Counted from the stretch's first letter, positions 45,051 to 54,824 are shown. The stretch is DNA of 64,000 nt from Rohdeia sp041398665 (GCA_041398665.1 JAWKUH010000020.1:29614-93613); one strand, 5' to 3'. The notes: generated by a model not told the origin, from the letters alone. Made by a program: numbers and translations.

Positions 45051-46352
45051 TCAGCGTCGCCGGGCCGGGTCCGCCGCGGACCCCTGCGAACCTTCGCCCG
45101 GCGGCTGTGCACCGAGCACGGCGTGCACCGCGACGTCGCAGGTCGGCGCGCCCGGTCGGTTGCGGCGCTCGCTCTCGCGCAGCGTGTGGGCGCCGAGCGC
45201 GACGAACTCGAAGGCGTCGAACCGCTCGTAGCGACGGTTCCACACCGCGCGTCCTCCGAGTCGTCCGTCGTACGACGCGCCGCGGTTCCACTCGTTCTCG
45301 GCGCGCATCGCGAGGTGGCCGTCGAGTGCGAGCACGACCCGGTCCGCGTCGACCGACACGATCCGCGCGGTCAGCGAGCGTCGCACCAGCTCCTCCTCGC
45401 GCCAGACCGAGCACTCCGGTTGGAACAGGCTGGCCTCGGCGAGCAGGAACAGGAGGTGCGGGTCCGCCTCGACCTCCGCGCCGGCGACGAGCCGCTCCGG
45501 CACGAGTGCGCGCAGCATCTCGGCCGGGACGTCGACGCGGTCGAAGTGCACGTGCTGCGGGTGGCGGACGTCGGCCGTCGACATCCCGCGGAACGGTTTC
45601 GTGCGCTTGGTCGCCTCGAGGCGCAGTCGTCCCGCCGGCACGCGATCGTCCGGCGGCGCGAGCCCGCGGTCGGTCGCCGGGTCGGGCGCGTGCTCGAGCA
45701 GGCGCTCCTCCTTCGACATGGAGGCGTACCGGCGGGAGGCGTCCGCGAGCGCACGCACGGCGATCGCGGGGTCGTAGGTCGGCCACCCGCCGTCGGCTCG
45801 ACCGAGGAGCACCCCGGACGGCGTCGCCAGGTAGATGCCCTGGAACAGACCGTGCTCGGCGTTCGCGAGGAGGTCGCGCACCCAGCGCGTCTCCCACGCG
45901 TCCTGGTCGGCGACGTGCGCGTAGTCGACGTCGGACGCGGCGACGGCCACGAAGTCACGCTTCACGAGCTCGGCGAAGCGTGGATCGTTCGCGACCAACT
46001 GCCGCGTCTTGATCCCGTTGTTTCAGCAGTCGCCGAGCGGCCCGCCGAAGTAGAGCCACAGGACGATCGGCTTGTCGGCGGCCTGCGCGGCGACGATCCC
46101 GTCGAGCGCGGTCGGCAGCCAGTCGACGCTGCGGTGGACGAGGTCGCGCGCACTCGGCGCGGCGTACGCCGCGATCGCGGCGACGTCGAGCGGCGCCTCG
46201 TCCGCGTCGGCGGTCCGCTCCTGCGCGACGGCGCACCTCGCCGGACCCGCGATCCCGGCGGTCGAGCCCGAGGCGACCGCGATCGCGACGGCGGCCGCGA
46301 CCGCGCGCGCGACGAGGGCGGTCGGAGGGACCGTGCGTCGGAGGGATGCCAT
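45051..46352 (-). CDS. Putative thioredoxin-like selenoprotein (in-frame TGA as Sec110)
   Basis: One frame runs from ATG 46352 to the stop at 45051, broken only by TGA at 46023-46025. Read through, it is a 433-residue protein with a signal segment (ARAVAAAVAIAVASGSTAG), then KPIVLWLYFGGPLGDC, Sec110 and NNGIKTRQLVANDPRFAEL. A hydrophobic strand followed by a Cys-Sec pair at the start of a helix is the thioredoxin-fold active-site layout. DFVAVAASDVDYAH and YLATPSGVLLGR continue the fold. The TGA is followed 7 nt later by a two-part hairpin of SECIS type (45982-46015). Sequence after the TGA is clearly coding and has no good start near it. Alternative: a sequence error for a Cys codon (TGC/TGT). 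The C-terminal 200 residues belong to no family I know. It is divergent from UnbV. Confidence 0.75.
45982..46015 (-). promoter_or_regulatory. SECIS-like hairpin downstream of the in-frame TGA
   Basis: On the minus strand a lower stem GGATC/GATCC (46015-46011 with 45986-45982) and an upper stem CGCG/CGCG (46006-46003 with 45993-45990) enclose the 9-nt loop GCAGTTGGT; small internal loops AAGA and AAC separate the stems. The apical loop begins 20 nt after the TGA, and its first base is G. Bacterial SECIS elements are known to have an apical loop about 16-37 nt after the UGA with a G near its start. The hairpin lies inside the coding sequence, as is normal in bacteria. Confidence 0.6.
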
Positions 46353-46359
46353 GTGTCGA

Positions 46360-46365
46360 AGGGTA
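46360..46365 (-). promoter_or_regulatory. -10-like hexamer TACCCT before the selenoprotein gene
   Basis: TACCCT on the minus strand ends 7 nt before the ATG at 46352, without a Shine-Dalgarno sequence. It has the same spacing as several other starts in this window, suggesting a leaderless mRNA. Confidence 0.35.
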
Positions 46366-46433
46366 GCCCGCTCGCGAGGTGGGGTGCGGTCGGCGCGCGC
46401 CCATCCACAGCCCCCACCCGCCCGGGGAGACTC

Positions 46434-46463
46434 CTCCGACCCCGCATCGGTTACGGGTCGGAG
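46434..46463. promoter_or_regulatory. Inverted repeat in the divergent selenoprotein/UnbV promoter region
   Basis: CTCCGACCC and GGGTCGGAG form perfect 9-bp arms around a 12-nt centre. It lies midway between the two divergent starts and just upstream of the UnbV -35-like box, a good position for an operator controlling both. A transcript hairpin is the other reading. Confidence 0.4.
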
Positions 46464-46468
46464 CGAAC

Positions 46469-46495
46469 TCGACACGCTTTTCCCCGTCTTACGAT
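46469..46495 (+). promoter_or_regulatory. Possible promoter of unbV-like gene
   Basis: TCGACA (46469-46474) and TACGAT (46490-46495) are 15 nt apart, slightly short. Transcription would begin near 46502, right at the ATG 46504, so the message would be leaderless. Confidence 0.3.
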
Positions 46496-46503
46496 GGATG
46501 CCG

Positions 46504-48303
46504 ATGGGTCGGGCAGGAGCGAGCGGCGACGGGGGGCGCGGCGACGCGCCGGGGCGGATCGCCGCCTGGGCGGTGCTGGTCGGGGGGCTCTCGGCGGCGG
46601 TCTGGATCGACCGCTCGACGGGAGCGCCGGCGGCGAGCGCGGGCGACGCCCCGATCCGTCTGCGCGAGGTGGCGCGCGAGGTCGGACTCGTCTTCGACCA
46701 CCGCGTCTCCCCGCTCGACCCCGTGGTCGACCACATCCGCGAGCGCATCCTGTCCGTCGGGGCGAGCGTCAGCGCCGTCGACGTCGACCGCGACGGGTGG
46801 ACGGACCTCTACTGCACGAACTCGGCGTTCGGCGCGCCGAACGCGCTCTTCAGGAACCGCGGCGACGGCACGTTCGAGGACGTGGCGGCCGAGGTCGGCC
46901 TCGCCGACCTCAACCGCGAGGGCTCGGGCGTGTGCATGGGCTCGATCTGGGCGGACCACGACGGCGACGGCGACGAGGACGTGTTCGTCTACCGCTACGG
47001 GCGCGCGGCCCTCTACGAGCAGGGACCGGACGGGCGCTTCACCGACGTCACGGCGCGCGCCGGACTCGACGTCTGGGCGAACAGCAACGCCGCCTGCTGG
47101 ATCGACCACGACGGCGACGGCGACCTCGACCTCCTGCTCACGAGCTACTTCCGGACCGACGTCGACCTCTGGAACCTGACGACGAGCGACGTCATGCACG
47201 ACAGCGCGGAGTTCTCGTCGAACGGCGGGCGCAACCGCTTCTTCGAGAACCGCGGCGACGGCACCTACGAGGACGTGACCGACCGCGTCCTGCCGGACAC
47301 GCGCCGGTGGACGATGGCCTGTTCCGCGACCGACTTCGACGGCGACGGTCGCACCGACCTCTACGTCGCGAACGACTACGGCCCTGAGGAGCTCTGGCGC
47401 AACGTGGACGGCGAGCGTTTCGAGCTCGCGGACGTCGGGCTCGGCGAGGACAGCAAGAGCGGGATGTGCGTCTCGTTCGGCAACCTCGCGAACGACGGGC
47501 GACTCGCGGTGTTCGTCTCGAACATCTCGGCCTCGAACTGGCTGTTCCACGGCAACAACCTGCGGCTCAACCACCTCGACGACGTCGGGATGATGCTGCA
47601 GGGCGAGGGCGGGCGCGCGCTCACGAACACCGGCTGGTCGTGGGGTTCGGCCTTCGGCGACCTCGACGACGACGGCTGGCAGGACCTCTACGTGGTGAAC
47701 GGGTTCGTGTCGGCGTCGAAGGACCGCGACTACTGGTACTCGATGTCCCAGCTCGCGGGAGCGACGGGCCGACTGCTGTCGGACGCGAAGAACTGGCCCG
47801 CCTTCGACGGCGCGAGCCAGTCCGGCTACGAACGCTCGCGCCTCCTGCGCAACGAGCGCGGGCGCCGCTTCACCGAGATGGCCGAGGCGGCGGGCGTCAC
47901 CGACGTCTACGACGGGCGCGCCGTCGTCCTGGTGGACCTCGAGAACCGCGGACTGCTCGACGTGGTCGTCGCGAACCAGCTCGGCCCGCTGCTCCTCTAC
48001 CGCAACGAGACCCCCGCGCACGGCCACTGGCTGGAGCTCGCGCTCGAGGGCGCGGCGCCGAACACGTCGGCGATCGGTGCGATCGCGCGCGTGCGCTCGG
48101 CGACCGGCACGCAGGTGCGCGTCGTCGAGGGGTCGAGCGGGTTCTCCTCGCAGGCCGATCGGAGGCTGCACTTCGGGCTCGGAACCGACCCCGGCGACGT
48201 CGACGTCGTGGTGGTCTGGCCCGACGGGGTCGAGCAACGTGTGCCGGTCGACGGCGTCGACCGGATCGTGGACGTGCGACGCGCGGAGGCGGCGAGTCGA
48301 TGA
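46504..48303 (+). CDS. ASPIC/UnbV domain protein with FG-GAP (VCBS) repeats
   Basis: A 599-residue exported protein (an in-frame ATG at 46498 would add two residues). A signal-anchor helix (IAAWAVLVGGLSAAVWI) is followed by Ca-binding VCBS/FG-GAP repeats: DVDRDGWTDLYCTN, DHDGDGDEDVFVYR, DHDGDGDLDLLLTS, DFDGDGRTDLYVAN and DLDDDGWQDLYVVN. The C-terminal part (about 510-595) is the ASPIC/UnbV domain (HWLELALEGAAPNTSAIGA, VRVVEGSSGFSSQ, LHFGLG, VVVVWPDGVEQRV). The family name comes from cartilage acidic protein and from UnbV of enediyne clusters; its biochemical role is not known. It overlaps the next gene by 4 nt (ATGA), so the two are probably one operon. Poor ribosome site; see promoter entry. 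Confidence 0.88.
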   Translation: MGRAGASGDGGRGDAPGRIAAWAVLVGGLSAAVWIDRSTGAPAASAGDAPIRLREVAREVGLVFDHRVSPLDPVVDHIRERILSVGASVSAVDVDRDGWTDLYCTNSAFGAPNALFRNRGDGTFEDVAAEVGLADLNREGSGVCMGSIWADHDGDGDEDVFVYRYGRAALYEQGPDGRFTDVTARAGLDVWANSNAACWIDHDGDGDLDLLLTSYFRTDVDLWNLTTSDVMHDSAEFSSNGGRNRFFENRGDGTYEDVTDRVLPDTRRWTMACSATDFDGDGRTDLYVANDYGPEELWRNVDGERFELADVGLGEDSKSGMCVSFGNLANDGRLAVFVSNISASNWLFHGNNLRLNHLDDVGMMLQGEGGRALTNTGWSWGSAFGDLDDDGWQDLYVVNGFVSASKDRDYWYSMSQLAGATGRLLSDAKNWPAFDGASQSGYERSRLLRNERGRRFTEMAEAAGVTDVYDGRAVVLVDLENRGLLDVVVANQLGPLLLYRNETPAHGHWLELALEGAAPNTSAIGAIARVRSATGTQVRVVEGSSGFSSQADRRLHFGLGTDPGDVDVVVVWPDGVEQRVPVDGVDRIVDVRRAEAASR

Positions 48304-49199
48304 GCACCGCGCGAACGAGCACCGCGCCGACGAGCACCGGGACGAAGAGCGCGACCCGGCCGCGCTGGTGGCTGCAGCCGAAGTGGCTGATCACCGTCCT
48401 CATCACGATCCTGCTCGCGACGGGCCAGATCCAGTACGGCATCCTGCGGAACATCTGGGTCCTCCCGGTCGCGGTGGGAGCCGCGCTCGCGACCGAGACG
48501 CTCCTGTCGCTCTCGATCCGCGGCCGGATCGGGAGCGTGCAGAGCGCCTACATCAGCGGCACGAGCACCGTGATCCTGATCAAGGCGCCGGACCTGTGGC
48601 CCTACGCGCTCTGCGCGGCGATCGCCGTCGCGAGCAAGTACGCGCTCACGTACCGCCGCCGGCACCTCTGGAACCCGACGAACTTCGCGATCAGCGCGCT
48701 CGTGCTGACGACGTCGGTGCCGATCCTCAGCATCCAGATGGGCAACACGCCGTGGGTCGTCGCGCTCGTGTGGACGATCGGACTCCTGATCGTCTCGCGG
48801 GCCGGCGTGCTGCACGTGACGCTCGCCTATCTCGCCGCCTTCGTCGCGTTCGCGTACCTGCGCTCGCTCGTACTGCCCGTCGGCTTCTGGACCGAGGTGT
48901 CGCCGCTCACCGGCGCGATGTACCAGTTCTTCGCGTTCTTCATGGTGACGGACCCGCCGACCACCGTGTCGACGCGCAAGGGTCGCATCCTCGTCGTGGT
49001 GCTGATCGCCGCGGTGGAGTGCGCGATCCGACTGCTCCCGCACGATCCCGCGTACACCAAACTCCTCGTCGCGCCACCGATCCTCGCGCTCGCGATCGTC
49101 GGTCCCGTCGCCAAGTGGATCGACATCAGGCGTACGATCGACAGGGGTCTCGAGCCGAAGAGCGACGCGTCCGGCGCGCGGACGGCACCCGCTGCCTGA
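48300..49199 (+). CDS. UnbU-like membrane protein (NqrB/RnfD-related)
   Basis: A 299-residue protein with about eight membrane helices and a basic N-terminus. RRRHLWNPTNFAISALVL and QFFAFFMVTDPPTTVSTRKG are the NQR2/RnfD/RnfE signatures; in true RnfD/NqrB the second region carries the Thr that binds FMN covalently (here in TDPPTT). The same RnfD-like type is called UnbU in enediyne cassettes, beside UnbV. Its start ATGA overlaps the UnbV stop. I infer membrane electron transfer, perhaps delivering electrons across the membrane to a periplasmic partner. No other Rnf subunit is nearby. Confidence 0.85.
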   Translation: MSTARTSTAPTSTGTKSATRPRWWLQPKWLITVLITILLATGQIQYGILRNIWVLPVAVGAALATETLLSLSIRGRIGSVQSAYISGTSTVILIKAPDLWPYALCAAIAVASKYALTYRRRHLWNPTNFAISALVLTTSVPILSIQMGNTPWVVALVWTIGLLIVSRAGVLHVTLAYLAAFVAFAYLRSLVLPVGFWTEVSPLTGAMYQFFAFFMVTDPPTTVSTRKGRILVVVLIAAVECAIRLLPHDPAYTKLLVAPPILALAIVGPVAKWIDIRRTIDRGLEPKSDASGARTAPAA

Positions 49200-49218
49200 C
49201 CCCAGAACACGACCCACG

Positions 49219-49941
49219 ATGCTGATCGAACTCCTCTCCGTGCTCGCCCCGTCGGTCCTGCGCGCCGCGCACGACGCGACCGGCGCGTCGACGCTCGCAC
49301 CGACCACCGCAATCTCGTCGCGACAGGACGTCGACGAGCGCCCCGACGACCAGGTCTCGGCGGTCCCGAGCTGACCGTTGTGACCCGGTGAGGGTCAGCC
49401 CATCCGTGGGGTGGGCGGAGAACTTTCGAAGCGCTGGAACCTCTCGCTGCGCGTGATCGAGGGCATCCCCGTCGACCGCGCGCGCGTCCGGATCACGCTG
49501 ACCTACGACGTGACGGATCGACTGCGCGTCGGGCTCGAGGCCAATCCGAAGGACGAGGACTACGGCCTGCTCGTCAACTACCGCGTCTGGGACGAGACCG
49601 ACGTGCGACCCGCGCTGATCGTCGGCACGAGCTCCGATCGCATCGGCACACCTTCGGGGCGCGCGTACTACGCGACGTTCTCGAAGGACCTCGAGGCGTG
49701 GACGGGACTTCCCATCGCGCCCTACGTGGGCACGGCCTTCGGCGAGTACGAAGACGCATTCGAGCTGGTCGGCGGGATGGTTGTGCGCTGGTCGAAGCGC
49801 CTGGTCTCGACGCACGTGTGGGACGGCCACAACCTGCACCACATGCTCGACTACTTCGTGGACGACTGGCGCATCGGCGTGGTCGTCGCGGAGCAGGGCT
49901 CCGAGCACTATGTGGGCGGCTCGGTGGGATTCAGGTTCTGA
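49219..49941 (+). pseudogene. Beta-barrel-like exported protein, frameshifted near the signal peptide
   Basis: ATG 49219 opens a signal-peptide-like start (LIELLSVLAPSVLRAAH) that meets TGA at 49372. From 49411 a beta-rich frame runs to the stop (WNLSLRVIEGIPVDRARVRI, YDVTDRLRVGLEANPKDED, PYVGTAFGEYEDAFELVGG, HYVGGSVGFRF), with a C-terminal Phe as in outer-membrane barrels. Restoring single Gs near 49370, 49389 and 49415 joins the two into one frame reading ELTVVTRVRVSPSVGWGG, so the gene is probably whole in the organism. It follows the UnbU-like gene after 19 nt and may be its operon partner. Family not recognised. Confidence 0.6.
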
Positions 49942-50537
49942 CCGAGCGCCGCCGCACGGCACGACGTCGGGCGCGCCGAAGGTCGGCCGGAAGTGGCGCC
50001 GACGATGTCCCGCGAACAGAGCCCGGACTCGCGTGATCAGTGCCCGGAAAGGGGGCCGAAAAAGAGGATCGCCCCGCAGCCTCTCGGCCGCGGGGCGATC
50101 TGGAATGGGTGGGGACGCCCCCCCGGGGTCCCCACCGCGGCCCGTGGAGGTCGGGCCCCGGTCACCCGACCTGCCCAGTCGGAGGACCGTGCTCTCGCGG
50201 AGGAGGATCCGGAGAGCGGCGGACGTTGCAGGGAACCACCCTTGTCCGCGTGCATGTACGACCTCGCGGGCGGGATGTAACTGGCGAAAACGATTCACAT
50301 CGGCTGAACCCCGGAGCTGTCCCCGTTCGCTGGTGACGACCCCGCCCCACCGATCGCGGAGGCACGGTCGGAACGAGGGATCGCACGGGGCGCGACCCGC
50401 GCCGTGGTCGATACCGGCGCACGCCGAACCCACCGTCGCCCGCCCGCTCGAGCGGGCGGGGTCCGCGGCCGCGTGCCGGAACGGCCCCCCGGGCGCCGGA
50501 GCGTCACCAGCGAGCGGGCCCAGTACCGCGCGCGGCC
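49942..50537. other. Intergenic region, possible leftward small RNA
   Basis: This 596-nt region has no convincing ORF. Its GC skew and short A-rich patches (GGCGAAAACGATTCACATC near 50283) differ from coding DNA. It contains several hairpins: GATGT...ACATC (50274-50301) and, on the minus strand, GCGGAC...GTCCGC around 50220-50250. A leftward terminator sits at 50059-50100, with no annotated leftward gene above it, so a transcript of roughly 100-400 nt may end there. I looked for tmRNA, RNase P, SRP and riboswitch signatures and saw none. Confidence 0.35.
50059..50100 (-). terminator. Rho-independent terminator, leftward
   Basis: GATCGCCCCGC and GCGGGGCGATC form a perfect 11-bp stem with a 12-nt loop. 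On the minus strand the stem is followed by CTCTTTTT (A run at 50059-50063 on the plus strand), the classical terminator layout. No protein gene reads into it. Confidence 0.65.
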
Positions 50538-50543
50538 TAGGAT
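50538..50543 (+). promoter_or_regulatory. -10-like hexamer TAGGAT before tldD
   Basis: TAGGAT ends exactly 6 nt before ATG 50550, with no Shine-Dalgarno sequence between. It fits a leaderless tldD transcript. Confidence 0.45.
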
Positions 50544-50549
50544 GCGCCC

Positions 50550-51983
50550 ATGCGCACCACCGCCACGCTCCCCCTCAGCCCCTTCGAGGTCGACGAAGCG
50601 CTCTGCCGCCGCGTCCTCGACGCCGCCCTCGCGGGGGGCGCCGGCCACGGGGACCTCTACTTCCAGCGGGTCGAACAGACCTCGGTCGTCCTCGAGGACG
50701 GCATCGTCAGCCGGGCCGCGACCGCCGTGGACCGGGGGGTCGGGATCCGGGCGGTGAACGGGGACCAGACGGGGTTCGCGTACTGCGAGGAGCTCGAGGA
50801 GGCCCCGATGCTCGCGGCGGCGCGGGCGGCGTCGGCGATCGCCTCGGGGGGAGCGCGGCGCGCGGCGCCCGTCGGCGCGCCGGCGACGGGGCGCGGGCTC
50901 TACCCGATCGTGCGGCCGTGGCCGGACGTGGAGCTCGACAGCAAGCTCGCGGTGGCGCGCGCGGTCGAGGAGCGCCTCCGCGCCTCCGACCCGCGCGTCG
51001 CCAAGGTGCGCGTGGCCTGGATGGACACGGACGAGCTGGTCGCCCTCGTCGACGCCGCGGGTCGCGCGATCTCGGACCACCGACCGATGGCCGTCGTGAG
51101 CGCGACGCTCACCCTGGTCGACGCGAACGGACGCACCGAGAGCAACTCGAGCAGCCTTGCGATGCGCCGCGGCCTCGACTGGTTCTCCGCCGAGCGACTC
51201 GCCGACTTCGCCGACGACCTCGTGCGGCGGACGCAGGTCCTGTTCGACGCGCGCCGACCGCCGGCGGGCGAGATGCCCGTCGTCCTCGCGGCCGGTGCCT
51301 CGGGCATCCTGCTCCACGAAGCGATCGGGCACGGTCTCGAGGCCGACCACAACCGCAAGGGACAGTCGATCTACTCCGACCGCGTCGGCACCAAGGTCGC
51401 CGGGCCCGACGTCACGGTCGTCGACTCCGGCCTGCACCCGGGCGAGCGCGGCGCGCTCGAGTTCGACGACGAAGGCTACCCGAGCGAACGCACCGTGCTG
51501 ATCGAGGACGGCGTCCTGCGCGGCTACCTGCACGACACGATCTCGGCGCGGCACTACGGGGTCGAGCCCACGGGCTCGGGCCGCCGCGAGTCGTTCCGAC
51601 ACGTGCCGATGCCGCGCATGCGCTGCACGTACATGGAGAACGGACCGAACGATCGCGACGAGATCGTCGCCTCGGTGAAGCGCGGGATCCTGGCCGAGAA
51701 CTTCGCGAACGGTCAGGTCGCGATCGGCGCCGGAGACTTCACGTTCTTCGTCAAGAACGGTTGGCTGATCGAGGACGGGCGCCTCACCGCGCCGATCCGC
51801 GACGTGAACATCATCGGCAACGGACCGGACGCGCTCTCGCGCATCACGATGGTCGCGAACGACTTCCGCCTCGACACCGGCGGATGGACGTGCGGGAAGG
51901 AGGGGCAGAGCGTGCCCGTCTCGCAGGGCCTGCCCACCGTGCTCGTCTCGAGCCTGACGGTCGGAGGCACCCATGGCGCTTGA
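50550..51983 (+). CDS. tldD: TldD family metalloprotease subunit
   Basis: A 477-residue protein. The TldD zinc motif HEAIGH (His256, Glu257, His261) lies in GASGILLHEAIGHGLEADH, and GLHPGERGALEFDDEGYP, ESFRHVPMPRMRCTYMENG and NGWLIEDGRLTAPIRDVN are further TldD signatures. TldD carries the active site of the TldD/TldE heterodimer, which trims unfolded peptides and matures modified peptides such as microcin B17 and, in some species, PQQ-like precursors. Cytoplasmic. The stop overlaps the start region of the tldE gene, so the subunits are made together. No peptide-precursor gene is visible next to it. Confidence 0.95.
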   Translation: MRTTATLPLSPFEVDEALCRRVLDAALAGGAGHGDLYFQRVEQTSVVLEDGIVSRAATAVDRGVGIRAVNGDQTGFAYCEELEEAPMLAAARAASAIASGGARRAAPVGAPATGRGLYPIVRPWPDVELDSKLAVARAVEERLRASDPRVAKVRVAWMDTDELVALVDAAGRAISDHRPMAVVSATLTLVDANGRTESNSSSLAMRRGLDWFSAERLADFADDLVRRTQVLFDARRPPAGEMPVVLAAGASGILLHEAIGHGLEADHNRKGQSIYSDRVGTKVAGPDVTVVDSGLHPGERGALEFDDEGYPSERTVLIEDGVLRGYLHDTISARHYGVEPTGSGRRESFRHVPMPRMRCTYMENGPNDRDEIVASVKRGILAENFANGQVAIGAGDFTFFVKNGWLIEDGRLTAPIRDVNIIGNGPDALSRITMVANDFRLDTGGWTCGKEGQSVPVSQGLPTVLVSSLTVGGTHGA

Positions 51984-53290
51984 GCCGCTTGAGGCTCGCC
52001 GCGCGCGCCGTCGAACTGGCGCGCCGGCACGGGGCGGACCACGCCGTCGCGGGCGCGTCGCGCTCGCGAGCGTTCGAGATGCGCTGCCGCGACGGCGCGG
52101 TCGAGACGGTGGAGGAGAGCCGCAGCACGTCGGTCCGCCTCGAGCTGCTCGTCGACGGCCGCTACTCCACGCACGCCACCACCGACCTGCGCGACGGACC
52201 GCTCGACGCGTTCGTCGGGGAGGCCGTCGCGCTCACGCGACTGCTCGAGGTCGACCCGCACAGGAGGCCGACGCCCGAGGCGCTCTGGCGCGACCGCCGC
52301 GAGATCGACCTCGACCTCGTCGACCCGCGCGTCGACGCGATCTCGAACGAGGACCGCATCGCGGCGTGCCGCTCCATCGAGGAGGGCGCGCGCTCGGGTG
52401 CCGACGTGCTCGGCGTCACGACGTGGGCGAGCGACGGCCGCGTCACGACGGCGCGCGTCTCGTCCGACGGCTTCTCCGGCACGCGCACGTGCACGTCGGC
52501 GAGCCTCGGGACCCAGGTCGGCGTCGCCGACGAGGGCGGCAAGCGTCCCGAGGGCTACCGCTTCTGCTCGGCGACGCACCTCGCCGACCTCATGGACGCC
52601 GGCGAGGTCGGACGCGTCGCCCTCGCGCGCACGCTGGCGAAGCTCGGCGCGCGCAAGTCCGCGAGCGCGCGCGCGACGCTGGTCCTCGCGCCCGAGGCCG
52701 GCGGCGGCTTCCTGCGTCGCCCGCTCGGCGCGCTGCACGCGAGCGCGATCCAACAGCGCTCCTCGTTCCTCGCGGACCGGATGGGCGAGCCCGTCTCCTC
52801 CCCGCTGCTGCGGATCGTCGACGAGCCCCATCGTCCGCGCTCGCTCGCGTCGCGCCTCTACGACGGCGACGGCATGACGACGCGCGAACGGACGATCGTC
52901 GACGACGGTGTGCTGCGCTCGTTCTACGTCGACGTCTACTACGGTTCGAAGCTCGGTCTCGAGCCCACGACCACGGGCTCCACCAACACGGTCTTCCAGG
53001 GCGGCGAGGGCGATCTCGAGTCGCTCACGCGCGAGGTCGCGGACGGTTTCCTCGTCCGCGGTTGGCTCGGCGGGAACGCGAACGCGACGACCGGCGACTT
53101 CTCGTTCGGATTCCACGGTCACCGCATCACGGGCGGTCGGATCGACGCCCCCGTGGCCGAGATGAACGTCACCGGCAACTACCGCGAGGTCCTGCCGCGA
53201 CTCGTCGCGGTCGGTGCGGACCCCGACCCCTGGAGCACGTTCCGGACCCCGACACTGGTCTTCGAAGGCGTCGACTTCAGCGGGGCCTGA
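51980..53290 (+). CDS. pmbA: TldE/PmbA family protease subunit
   Basis: A 436-residue partner of TldD. It has the shared fold but lacks the HExxxH motif, as expected for TldE. Typical pieces are DGAVETVEESRSTSVRLEL, SIEEGARSGADVLGV, QQRSSFLADRMGEPV, RSLASRLYDGDGMTTRERT, YVDVYYGSKLGLEPTTTGST and TGDFSFGFHGHRI. The in-frame start is TTG 51980, overlapping the tldD stop. However, ATG 51973 sits 5 nt after GGAGG and would give MALEPLELAARAVELARRHG if one G near 51992 were absent, which reads better. A one-base error at the start is therefore possible. Confidence 0.9.
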   Translation: MSRLRLAARAVELARRHGADHAVAGASRSRAFEMRCRDGAVETVEESRSTSVRLELLVDGRYSTHATTDLRDGPLDAFVGEAVALTRLLEVDPHRRPTPEALWRDRREIDLDLVDPRVDAISNEDRIAACRSIEEGARSGADVLGVTTWASDGRVTTARVSSDGFSGTRTCTSASLGTQVGVADEGGKRPEGYRFCSATHLADLMDAGEVGRVALARTLAKLGARKSASARATLVLAPEAGGGFLRRPLGALHASAIQQRSSFLADRMGEPVSSPLLRIVDEPHRPRSLASRLYDGDGMTTRERTIVDDGVLRSFYVDVYYGSKLGLEPTTTGSTNTVFQGGEGDLESLTREVADGFLVRGWLGGNANATTGDFSFGFHGHRITGGRIDAPVAEMNVTGNYREVLPRLVAVGADPDPWSTFRTPTLVFEGVDFSGA

Positions 53291-53442
53291 CGGACCCCTG
53301 ACGAGCCGCTCGACGGGCGCCGTGGGACCCGCGTCCGGCGCGCGTCCGGGCCCCCGAGCGGGTATCCTTCACGGCCCTCATGTCCGCGCCTCCCGGTGCG
53401 GCGGAGCCCCCCCGTCTCGAGAACTGGAACCCCCTCCCATCC

Positions 53443-54744
<1,302 letters not shown>

Positions 54745-54768
54745 GCCGACACCGTTCGCGTCCGTCGG

Positions 54769-54811
54769 CCGGGCCCGCCACAGCGACGAGCTGGGCGGGC
54801 CCGGTTTCGAT
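54769..54811 (+). terminator. Rho-independent terminator after ugd
   Basis: CCGGGCCCGCC (54769-54779) pairs perfectly with GGCGGGCCCGG (54794-54804) and TTTCGATT follows. It lies 24 nt after the ugd stop. Confidence 0.7.
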
Positions 54812-54824
54812 TCCGGTGGGTGCG

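Noticed and set aside
46504..49199. Enediyne biosynthetic cluster, suggested by UnbV and UnbU
   Set aside because: No iterative polyketide synthase, thioesterase, UnbL or tailoring genes in the window.
48300..49199. Complete Rnf or Nqr complex
   Set aside because: Only the RnfD-like subunit is present; no RnfA, B, C, E or G gene is near.
49372..49383. Two in-frame TGA codons in the beta-barrel-like gene, considered as further selenocysteine sites
   Set aside because: No Cys or redox context, no hairpin of the right kind, and restoring three single Gs gives a far better protein in other frames. Indels explain it.
49942..50537. tmRNA, RNase P RNA or a riboswitch upstream of tldD
   Set aside because: No conserved core sequence of these families could be found on either strand; only a generic RNA with terminator remains possible.
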